64,000 nucleotides of DNA from Cyanophora paradoxa (lineage: Eukaryota; Glaucocystophyceae; Cyanophorales; Cyanophoraceae), in assembly GCA_004431415.1 (NCBI GenBank), contig QPMI01000533.1, forward strand, positions 62,001 through 126,000, given 5' to 3'. A program made the translations under genes and the position numbers. Below the pieces are notes generated by a model that saw only the letters and a program-made list of their open reading frames with translations, was not told the DNA's origin and did not search any database. Of the stretch, positions 55,094 through 64,000 are shown in pieces; within the stretch, counting starts at the first letter, position 1, and each line of letters begins with the position of its first letter.

Positions 55094-58000
55094 ATGGAGG
55101 CGCCGCACGAGCACGCGAGCGCGAAGGCGCGCGAGGAGGGGCTCGAGGCGCTCCCGAGGCTCATGATTACCTCGAGCTGCGCGCCCGCTGAACAGCTGCG
55201 GGCTACGGGCCTGCAGCAGCCAGCAGCGCCGCAAGCCGCTGAAGAGGGAGGCGATGAAGAGGCGGAAGACGCTTCGCGCTCTCTGGATGCATCGGCGCTG
55301 CTGGAAAGGATCGAACAGTGCCCGTGGTGCGCGTTCCACTGGGCGTCCTCGTTGATTCTCGGCAAACTTGTTGATTCTTCGTTTCTTTTGTGCGCAGGGA
55401 AGTCGAGATCTCGCGCATCGCGCTGCTTTCTTGGAGGGACGCGGCCGAAGTTTTCAGACTCGCCGCGCTCCGCAAGCTGCTCGCGATTGCCAGCGGCGTG
55501 CGCTCTGCGCGTCTCGCCAAACCGCTCAGCCTGAGCGTATGCCCATCCTCGCGGACAGCGCGCGCCGCGAATCTAGATCAAATCCCGAAAACCATCGCAG
55601 AACGCTCCAGGCGCGTCGCTGTTCGAGTCGTATCTGCCGGGCGGGTGGCGGCTGCTCTGGGAGGAGATCGTCTCCTTCTCTGAGCGCCACCGGAGCGTTC
55701 GCGACTGCGTCCTCATCTGGTGGCCGCCCCGCTCCCGCAGCGGCCGCGGGAGCGCGCGGCCGCCGCTGCCGCTGATCACACGCCCTGCAGGGACCTCTGC
55801 AGCCACGATGACGCCCAGCAGCGGATCCAGGACATCGGCCGCCGGCACCGCGCGGCGGCGCGCCCCGGCGCGGTGGCCGGCGGGCCCCGCCGCGCGACCC
55901 CAACGAGCCGCTTCGGCTGCCCGCGACCACGGCCGGACGCCGCCGCCGCCCCGCCCCCGTCGCCGGCCTGACGCTATCCCTCGCGGCACTTTCGCCCGGC
56001 CGCCCCGCCGCGCCTCCCGAGGGGCGGAGCGCGGGGCCGAGGGCGCGCTGCCAAGCCGAAGCGCCGAGGTCTGGGGGCGCCGGTGCGTTGCGACCCGCTC
56101 CCGCCAGGCCCGCGGCGCTCGTAACGCGGCGGCAGACGCGGCGGTGCTGCGGGCGGTGCGGGAGCGGCGGCGGGGCTCGCGCGGCGGCTCCTGGCAGACC
56201 GGGCGCCGCCGGAGGTGGCGCCGGCGCTGGCGGCGGCGGCGGAGGCGGAGGCGGATGCGGTGTGCGCGGACGAGGCAGTGCTCCTTCTCGGCCGCTCCGG
56301 CACCGGTACACGCCGGCCTGCCTCCCGCCCCGCCCCGCCCCGCCCCGCCCCGCCGACGCGCCGCGGCGGCAGGCAAGACCAGCTGCGCGCTGCTGCGCCT
56401 GTGGAGCCGCTACCGGGCGTACTGGGAGGAGAGCCGCGGGCGCGAGCTCCTGGTCTCCGGCCACGCCCACCAGGCGCGCACGCACGCCGCGCCTTGAAAC
56501 CTAGGGCTTACCCTTCCGCAGGTCTTCCTCGCGTCCTCGCCCGCCCTCTGCCGCGAGGTCCGCTCCTGGTTCGCTCGCCTGGTGCGGACTCGCCTGCCCG
56601 CCCGCCCGTCCGCCGCGCCAGCCGCGGCGGTGACGAGCGGGCCGGGGCGCAGGAGGAGGGGCACTCGCTGGTGCGGGCGGAGGGTCCCGGGGCGGCGCCG
56701 GAGGGCCCGCCCGAGCCGCGGCTGCCGGGGCGCGAGTCGCACGAGCTGCCCGACTCGGTCGCCGCCCTCCGTGACGACGCTTTCCCCCTCTTCGGTCCGC
56801 GCCCCGTCACCCGCCGCCGCTGCGTCGGCCGACGGCGCGCGCGCGCGCGGCAGTGACGGCGGCGAAGTGGCTCGAGATGCTCGACGGGAGCCTCGCGCGG
56901 CCCTTCTTCGCCCGCGACGAGGCCGGCCGCGTCCACCGCCACGCCGCCGGGCCCGACTCCGAGCTCGGGGCGCCCCTCCCAGCGGTGCGCCGCCGCCCGC
57001 GGCCGCGGCTGCCCTTGCGCGGCATATGACGGCCCGGCGCAGGGGGCCCAGGCGCTCGTGAGCGGGCCGCGGGGCGGGGAGGGCGAGGCGCTGGCGGCGG
57101 GCGGGCAGCGTGCGGTGGGGTACGAGGGCTTCGCGGCAGAGCTTTGGACAGCGGTGGCGGCGACGAAGGGCGAGCGGAACCTGCACCCACTCGTCGCCTG
57201 GACCGAGATCGTCTCCCACATCACGTGCGCGCGCGCGCCACCGGGCCCGCAGCCGCCCATTCGCCGCTGAGGCGCTCCAGGGGGAGCCTGGAGAGCCTGG
57301 AAGAGCCCGAGGGGTGCCTCAGCGAGGACGACTACCTCGCCCTGCCCCGCGGCCGGCGCGCCCGTGCGACCCCGTCCCGCAGTGGCGCCGTTGACGCGCG
57401 CGGCCCGCGGGCGCAGGTCGCGCCTGGAGCCCTCGCAGCGGAAGTGCGTCTACGCGATCTTCGAGCGGTACCGCGCCGAGAAGCGCCGCCGCGGCCTCTA
57501 CGACCGCATGGTGCGCACGCGTACACGGGGCGGGCCGCGGGCGGCGGGGCCGGCGGCGAGGCTCGCGGCAGGACGCGGTGCACGCGGTGTACCGGGGGCT
57601 GGCGCGGGAGGGGTACCGGGGCCCGGCGGTGCACGAGGTGCTGGCGGACGAGGTGCAGGACTTGACGCAGGCCGAGCTCTGGCTCCTCTTCTGCGCCACG
57701 GAGGACCCGAAGGGCTTCTTCCTTGCCGGCGACACCGCCCAGACCGTCTCCCGCGGCGTCGGCTTCCGGTGCGCTCCGGCGGGGGCGGGGCGCGCTCGGG
57801 GGGCGACGCGGGGCCGGGCGGCAGGTTCGCGGACCTGCGGGCGCTGTTCCACCATGAGGCGAAGGTGGCGGGGCGCGCCCGCCGCCTCGCAGCCTCGGGC
57901 CTCCCCGTCCGCCAGCTCACCCTCGTGCGCCCGGCCTTAACTTTCTCTTTGAGAAAGCCTCACGCGGGACCGCGCAGAACTACCGGTCGAAGTCGGGGGT

Positions 58001-59521
58001 GCTGGGCCTCTCGGCGGCGGTGCTGGACGCCATCGAGGCCCTCTTCGAGCGCGAGATCGACCACCTTGCCCGCGACGCCGGCGCGCCCGCGCCCCGCCGA
58101 ACCCGCGAGCCGCACCTTGTGAGCCGGCTCGCGCAGGCGTGCAGCCCGGCCCGGCGCCGCTGCTCTTCCGCGAGCCAACGCTCCTCGACCGCTTCCTCTT
58201 CGGCGACGGCGGCGGCGCGGAGGGCGACGCGCCCCTCGGCGCCGACCAGGCGCGCCTTGCACCTCTTCCGATCCTCCGGCCGCTAAGGGGCGGCAGGTGG
58301 TGCTGGTGCGGAGCGGGGCGGCGCGGGGCCGGCTGCCGGCGCGGCTGCAGCGGGCGATCGTGCTGACGGTGGAGGAGAGCAAGGGCCTCGAGTGGAGCGA
58401 CGTCCTCCTGTGTGCACTACCCGCCTCCGCCGCCTCCGCTGCCGCCAGCGCTCACGCCGTGCCACAGCTTTGACTTCTTCCGGGACTCGGCGCTGGCTGA
58501 CGGGCGCGCGTGGAAGGAGGCCGCCCGCGCCTGCCCCGACGCCGTCCGCGCCGGCGCCGCCGCGCGGCCGCCAAGGCGGCCGGGGGGCCGCCCCGCGGGC
58601 CTTCGAGGACCTCGAGGCCAGCGCCGACAAGAAGGGCAAACGCGCGGCGACGGCGGCGGCGGCGGGCGGCGCCGGCCGCGTGCTCGCCTCGGAGCTCAAG
58701 CACCTCTACACCGCCGTCTCCCGCGCCCGCACCAACGTCTGGTCCGCCTCCTGCCCGTGCAAGCTCCGCGGTCGACCCCGCCGAGGCCGGGCCGCAGGAT
58801 CCTGGAGGAGGACGAGGAGCGCGGCCGCCCGATGCTCGACCTCTTTGCCGCGGCCGGCGTCGCTCGGCTCTGGGGCAAGGAGGAGGAGCAGGAGAGCGAG
58901 GCAGCGGCGCAGCGCCCGCGGCCGCCGACGCAGGAGAGCAGCCCGGAAGAGTGGGTGCGGCCGCAGAGTCCACGGGTCGATATCGATTCCTCGCCGTACA
59001 CTGAGCTCCAGCCGTGCAGGCGGCGCGGGGCCGGGAGTACCTCGCGCGGGGCCTGTACGACGCGGCGGCGCGGGCCTTCGAGAACGCGCGCGACGCGAAG
59101 GGCGGCGAGCGCGCCCGCGCCCTCGGGGCCGTCGCCCGCGCCGCCGCCGTCGGTGCGCCTCTTCATTTTCCATGGCTGCCTGCTATGAGTCTTAAGCTTC
59201 TGACAAGCCGCAGCGGGGGAGAAGCCGCGGCAGAAGCTGTACCGGGAGGCGGCGGGCCTCTTCGCGGCAGCGGGCGAGGCGGTCAGCGCGGCGCGGTGCC
59301 TCTACAGCGCCGGCGACTTCGCGAAGGCGGCGGCGGCCTTCGAGAAGGAGGGCGAGCTGGCGCTCGCCGCCGAGGCGCACGAGGCCGGCGGCAACCCGGG
59401 CAGGGCCGCCGAGGTGGGCACGTGCACGTGCACCCGCGGCCGTGGCCGGCGAGCGGGGTCGCCTTTACAAATTTCGTTCCGGCTGACGCGGCGAGCATGC
59501 GCAGCTCTATGCAAAGCTTAA
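55094..59521 (+). CDS. TRANK1-like UvrD-family helicase with C-terminal TPR-like repeats
   Basis: Superfamily 1 helicase-like NTPase of the TRANK1 group. The start MEAPHEHASAKAREEGLEAL leads to ERIEQCPW joined to EVEISRIALLSWRDAAEVF, then SLFESYLPGGWRLLWEEIV, the N-terminal layout of that group. The Walker A loop is AVLLLGRSGTGKTSCALLRL, split by an intron at 56,304-56,372. Downstream are VFLASSPALCREVRSWFARL, WLEMLDGSLARPFFARDEAG, AFELWT-like and WTEIVSHI. Then comes motif II-like EVLADEVQDLTQAELWLLF with FFLAGDTAQTVSRGVGFRF, followed by NYRSKSGVLGLSAAVLDAIE and IVLTVEESKGLEWSDVLLY, ending with ELKHLYTAVSRARTNVW. The C-terminus has REYLARGLYDAAARAFENA and CLYSAGDFAKAAAAFEKEGE, resembling TPR helices. 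Stop TAA at 59519-59521 if the last GT (59,416) is not used. Animal TRANK1 is far longer. The biological role is not established. Confidence 0.88.
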
Positions 59522-59626
59522 TCGACCGCTCCGGATCCGCCGCAATCGACCGCTGCGGCAATCGACCGCTCCGGATCTTGCACCAACGATCTGTACTACA
59601 TCGACCGCTCCGGATCCGCCGCAATG
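59522..59626 (+). repeat. Short imperfect repeats of an ATCGACCGCTCCGGATC unit
   Basis: Copies start at 59,521, 59,560 and 59,600, with a partial one at 59,545. The first and last share the longer block ending in ccgccgcaat. The last copy runs directly into the start codon of the next gene. Confidence 0.8.
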
Positions 59627-60753
59627 GCGTCTACGTCCGCCCCGCAGGCCGGCGGCACGCGCATGGCTGGAGAGGGCGCGGCCCTTGCAATTGAAGGCGT
59701 TCGCAAGGACCGCGCCTACTTTGTGAGAAAGGTGCACGCAGCTGCTGTCGCCGGCTGAGTCTCCGTTGCGGTTGAGCCGCCCTTGCCCTGGCAGGCGGCC
59801 GGGGCGGCAGCGGACGCCGGGGACATCGCGGCCCTTGTCAACATCCTCGCCATCGGCGGCGACCCAAATCGGGCGAGCTTCGAGCTTGCGATCGGGCCGG
59901 GGTCGGCGGGCTTGCAATTGTTGCCACGCTCACGATTAGCGCAGGCAAGAGAACTGATTGTAGAGCGGGGTCTGTCGGAGTCCGTGCGCGAGGAGCTGGC
60001 ACGGCGGCAGCGGGACCCCAACATTAACATGAGCGCCATGGAGCACATGGGCGCGCGCCCTCTCCATTCGAATTGAATTCAGGTGCCTTGAATTCCCTGC
60101 CGCTCTGATCATCAGATTCTCGCGCAGATCTGATTGGGAGACTCGGATTGGGCGTCTCGGTGGGTGTTTCATTTTCCTGTCTTGCGAACCTTGGCCCGCC
60201 GCGGGCCGCTCAGCTAGATCATTTCTGCGGCAGCTCTCCCCGGACGCATCGCGTCCCAACCGTTTCAACACTTTTGAGGATATTGTGGTACGGGTTTCGT
60301 GACTTTGCACGCAAAACCCTGTATACTATGGTTTATCTTATAGGTGTGATTATGCATATCTAGATATAAGATGGAAGCTAGATATAATTGCAACTCCGCT
60401 GCAGGCGAAAATGAGGAAGCTCAAGGACGAACCGCAAGATCCCGAGGAGCTCGAGCGGGAGAAGTCGAAGAAGCTTAAGCGCAAGGAGGACCAGCAACTG
60501 CGCTTCTCGAAATCTGAGCTCTGCCGCCTTGCCGTCCGCCCCCGCCCCGCCGCCCCTTTAGATCTCTGCAGTGGCTAGCGCGCTGTCGGCAGCTGATTAT
60601 CAGATGGCGCTGCCTTCGAATTTGCATGCGCAGTTAGCTGCAGAGGCGGCGAACCGTCTCAAGTTTTGCAGCTACTGCCCCCGCGAGCTGCAGCCGAAAA
60701 GTGCCGCGGCCGTGGCCGAGCACAACGCTTCCGAATATCACGCGGTGCCATGA
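59624..60753 (+). CDS. Small protein with ankyrin-like and C2H2-like segments (unrecognised)
   Basis: Exon 1 (59624-59731) reads MASTSAPQAGGTRMAGEGAA and ends YFVRK. Exon 2 (from 59794) gives AADAGDIAALVNILAIGGDP, one ankyrin-type helix pair with the usual A-x-x-G-D-x-x-x-L and G-x-D-P-N spacing. SVREELARRQRDPN follows. A GC-AG intron leads to AKMRKLKDEPQDPEELEREK, a charged helix. The last exon (from about 60,571) gives NRLKFCSYCPRELQPKSAAA and AEHNASEYHAV: Cys-x2-Cys followed by His-x6-His, compatible with one zinc-binding site. Stop TGA 60751-60753. The start codon sits within a short repeat 103 bp after the helicase stop, so this could also be the helicase 3' end. Function unknown. Confidence 0.5.
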
Positions 60754-61058
60754 ATCTGTTTAAATCCAAATCTCGATCTCCCTTTGTCTGAACGCCAGCC
60801 AATATTTATGCAGCAAAGTGTCCAAACCCGTGAGGACTATTACATAACCCTGTCTCATGGGCCCGAGGAGATGCTCCAGCGGTGCGCGTGCGCAGCTTGT
60901 AATTATATATAAGCTACTCCGCGGCTCGAATCTAGATATCGGTGTAGATTGGATTTCTGTTCCTCCGGTAGTGCACGTCAATTGCGCCCCTGGCCTGCCT
61001 TCTTAGATTCCCCCGCTGCGCTGCCGCGCGCACCGCCGAGACCGACGCGTCGGACAGC
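60754..61058. other. Intergenic region
   Basis: AT-richer (about 60,760-60,960, with tataattatatataag near 60,900). No coding frame supported. It separates two plus-strand genes and may carry the downstream promoter. Confidence 0.35.
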
Positions 61059-63129
61059 ATGTCGCTTCAAGTGGACGCCCTTGGAAAGCTCGCGGGCCCC
61101 AATTGCAAGGGCGGCAGCCGGCCAGAGAACTGGAGGGCCCTTCTCAAGGCGCGCGCGCGCGCGCTTCGAATTCGAATTCGCACAGCGATGGAGCCTCGAT
61201 TGCTTACGGCCGCCTCGAGCTCATGATCACGCGGGGGCCTGGGCGGCCGCGCGCGCAGCACAAGAAGCGGCTGGAGCTCGACCGGAAGGAGCTCCGCGCC
61301 CTTGCAGACTTCGGCGCGTCGAAGCAGTGGGGCGCGGTGTGCATGCACGTATCCATCAATTTGTAATTACACGTGAACTGAGAGCGAGTGCGAACCAGGT
61401 CATTCTTGGCATTCTTCCAAATCAAACGAAGTGGCAGGAGGTGATCTGGAATCGGCGTAAATCGGCATTGATTCGCATTGACAATCGATGTGCAGGACAT
61501 CAAGGAGGGGGACCGGCTTGCGGGGCTGGAGCCGGCCAAGTGGGACGACAGCGGCGAGAACATCGTTGCTTTGCACGTGGTCCATCGCAGCCTCGGCTCA
61601 AGCGCCGGCGCAAAAAGCGCAAACTTTCGTGCTTATCAACAGGCAAATCGCAGGGGCCCAGTGGGGACGATCTGGTGGAGGCCCGAGACGAGATCGCCGA
61701 CTCCAGTTACCTGTTCGGCCCGCAGGCGAGAGTCGCCATATATGCATAAACTTAGTTCTGCTCTCTTGCGTTCTAACCGAGCGCACGGCATGCAGCCGGG
61801 CGCCCGGGCGCAGGCTGGCTACGGGGGTGCCCCAGCGCCGGCGCCGGGGGGGGAGACGGGTCCGGACCACATCATGGTCTACTCACGGGTCGTGTACGAG
61901 CTCGTGCGACCGGCCCCGCGCTGCCCCCGCCTAGGCCTGCGATGCAACAAATGTTTATCGATAACGATGCTTCGGACGGGCAGGCGGTGGAGTCCAAGAA
62001 GGCGGGGGAAAATGCGGGGTACGGGGACACGCAAGATCTCTGCGGGGTCTGCGAGTGGACGAATCTGCCGTCGCGCGACCCGGTGCGAATCCGTTGTCTC
62101 TCATATATATGAACATATGCGCACCGGTACCGTGGACGATGCCCGACATTGATGACTCTCGTTCTCTCACGCTAATATACGTATACAGGCCTCCATACTG
62201 AAGCACATGCAGTCTCCTTCGCACGTGGTGCGGTGCCGCGCGACGGTGCCGGTGTCCCATGCGCGGCGCCCTCTGATGCATAGGGGCGGCAGGAGCGGGT
62301 GCGCATCTACAACAGGTTTCTGAACGACGTCATCACTATCTGCGAGGACGTCCTCAATGCGTGCGTGCGCCGTTATTATCTAATACACGTGCCTCTCAGA
62401 TGCATTGATAAAACTCTCGGCTTCCTAATTACACACTTAAATTAACTCTGCGCACGCATGCGCAGCGTGGAAGAGAACGCGGGGGCGCTGTCGCGCGTCG
62501 AGGGAACGCTGTCCGACAAGGACCTCGACACGGTAATACCGGCCTGGCTCTTATGTTAATTTGTCTATAATTTAATTGCGGATGCGGTGCATGCGCGGCG
62601 CGTTCATACCATAGAAGAGCGCCGCCATCTGGCCAGTGGGAGGATTAATGTTTCTGGCGGTCGTTTCCTGCAGCTAGCGCTGATCATGAGCTGCGCGCGA
62701 GCATGCGCAGGCTCGCGACATGCTGGAGCGCATGAACAGCGCGCGCCAGCGCTTCACGACAGCGGTCGTCGCAGTCGGCTGCTACCGCGACTGGGAGGAA
62801 GGTTGCCGCTTCCTCGTGAAGTTCAGGGGCCAATGCGTGGATCTCGTCGAGGAGGCGGAGGAGCTGGCCGGCCTGCCGCGCCGCCGCTGGCGCCGCTGGC
62901 CCAACGGCCGCAGCGCCGTCTCGGACCTCGGGCCCCGCGCCTTCCGCGTCATCCAGCGCCTCGCCAAGTACCCCAATGTCGTCGATCTCGACCACTACCG
63001 CGAGCGGACCGCGCCGCCCCCGCCGCCCCCGCTCGTCTCCATTCGCGCCCCTTCGGCTCCGGGCTCGGATATCGATCCGCATCATGCAGCTGCAGCTAGC
63101 CCCGAAGCTGCGCATGCCCGCGAGTCGTG
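61059..63129 (+). CDS. Unrecognised basic, helical multi-exon protein
   Basis: The start ATG 61059 reads MSLQVDALGKLAGPNCKGGS and ends NWRALLK. A GC-AG intron leads to HKKRLELDRKELRALADFGA, then a GT-AG intron to DIKEGDRLAGLEPAKWDDSG. A strongly basic stretch (PRLKRRRKKRKLS) looks like an NLS, followed by DDLVEARDEIADSSYLFGPQ. Later exons give GPDHIMVYSRVVYELVRPAP, AVESKKAGENAGYGDTQDLC with GVCEWTN (one Cys-x2-Cys), ERVRIYNRFLNDVITICEDV, VEENAGALSRVEGTLSDKDL and MLERMNSARQRFTTAVVAVG. The end is CYRDWEEGCRFLVKFRGQCV with VIQRLAKYPNVVDLDHY, stop TGA 63127-63129. The last four exons are well closed. The joint between the first and second halves (61,570-61,960) is uncertain and could separate two genes. 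Family not recognised. Confidence 0.45.
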
Positions 63130-64000
63130 AATCTTGTGATTTCGACTAGGATGACTGTGATTCGAGTGCGACTGGGCCGGCTCGGCGGCTCGCGATCGGC
63201 GGGCGAAGAGAGGGAGAGGGGACGGGGGGCCGGGGCGCCGAGGCTCAGTTTAAAGAGGAGGCGCTGGGCCACGTGCGCGGGAAGCTAAGGAAGCTCGCCT
63301 TCAGTTCGGGGGCGGGTTAAGATGAACAGATCATGATCATCGATATCCGATGATCGGGCCCGGCTAGCGCTGGGGCTGCGAAATACTATTAATGCTAGGC
63401 GAAAATATTAATAATGCTAGGAAGACAGGAAGGGGAGGGGGCGGCTTGAGCATGCGGGGGGCTTTCTTTTTGGTGAATTACCGGCCACAGCCTCGTAGAG
63501 ACACCAGCACTGCGGGGGCTGCCCAGGGGGCATATGGGGGGCACCTGACGAGCGGAAAGAAATATAATATATATATATATAAATGGGGAGACATTGAATT
63601 TCCGCATCACGTGTTAGGCCTGTAGCTAACTCCTGATCGTCACGCAGGTCTAGATCTGCGGCCTCTCAGAGTTTAACTAATCGCTAACTACAATCGCGGC
63701 AAGCTAGGCAAGCTACTGCTTACTGAGTCCACTGCTTACTGCCACTGCCGCTGCTTACACGAACACGAACGAACACGAACGACACGAACACGCATTATGC
63801 TGTGCGCCTGGTAATCATATATATCTAGTATATCGAGCAACGCAAGAATTGAACGTCGGAGACTGCGCATGCCCTGGTCTAAAAGGTGTCTGCAGAGAAG
63901 AATAAAAAAGCCTAGGTAGAAACCGTGAACCGTATCAGTTCCCAACTAGTACTAGTACTGAGCTGCACTGGATTATCTAAGATACGAAAATCGAAATGTC
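63130..64000. other. Terminal intergenic stretch, no gene seen
   Basis: No spliced or single-exon frame with family content. It contains a TATA-type run (aatataatatatatatatat near 63,563-63,582) about 420 bp before the window end and short GAACAC/GAACGA direct repeats at 63,757-63,793. A promoter for a gene beyond the window is possible. Confidence 0.4.

Overview
This window is nuclear DNA from a GC-rich eukaryote. Genes are split into many short exons with spliced reading frames, and the products are typical nuclear-encoded eukaryotic proteins: CDC73 of the Paf1 complex, AP-3 beta adaptin, a PAQR receptor, FAD-dependent glycerol-3-phosphate dehydrogenase and a TRANK1-like helicase. Several introns can only be closed in frame with GC-AG splice sites. 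Very high GC, C-rich introns and GC donors suggest a unicellular alga such as a haptophyte or pelagophyte. The species is an inference and cannot be fixed from the sequence. No virus, insertion sequence, rRNA, tRNA or CRISPR was recognised.

Layout. 1-6,800: 3' end of an NAD kinase (+), a PAQR receptor (-), and CDC73 (+) head to head with PAQR. 7,240-14,380: two inverted copies of a beta-helix gene flank a minus-strand alpha/beta gene and a plus-strand PIN/NYN-like gene. The plus-strand beta-helix copy also carries F-box-like and jacalin-like regions. The central ~750 bp of the two copies is almost identical, introns included, while the flanks are diverged. 14,680-32,450: five tandem units (two of ~4.5 kb, two of ~3.5 kb, one partial) carrying an unrecognised minus-strand gene with an acidic region. 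Units 2 and 3 are full length and nearly identical, units 1 and 4 are damaged, and unit 5 is a diverged paralogue.

32,970-38,510: a head-to-head pair of unrecognised alpha/beta-type genes, one with a CBM48-like domain. Part of the other has been copied in inverse orientation into tandem units 1 and 4. 38,850-45,080: a WD40 protein (-) and mitochondrial-type glycerol-3-phosphate dehydrogenase (+), again head to head. 45,730-48,290: an EF-hand calcineurin-B-like protein (-) and an unrecognised organelle-membrane candidate (+). 48,430-59,520: AP-3 beta (-) and a TRANK1-like UvrD helicase (+). 59,620-63,130: two unrecognised plus-strand genes. The last ~870 bp shows no gene.

The genes do not form one pathway. 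The recognisable ones are housekeeping functions (NADP supply, transcription elongation, glycerol phosphate shuttle, endosomal sorting, Ca2+ sensing) arranged mostly as divergent pairs with short shared 5' regions. The accessory part is the duplicated beta-helix locus and the tandem array. Exon borders come from reading-frame closure plus splice consensus. CDS spans below run from start to stop and include introns.
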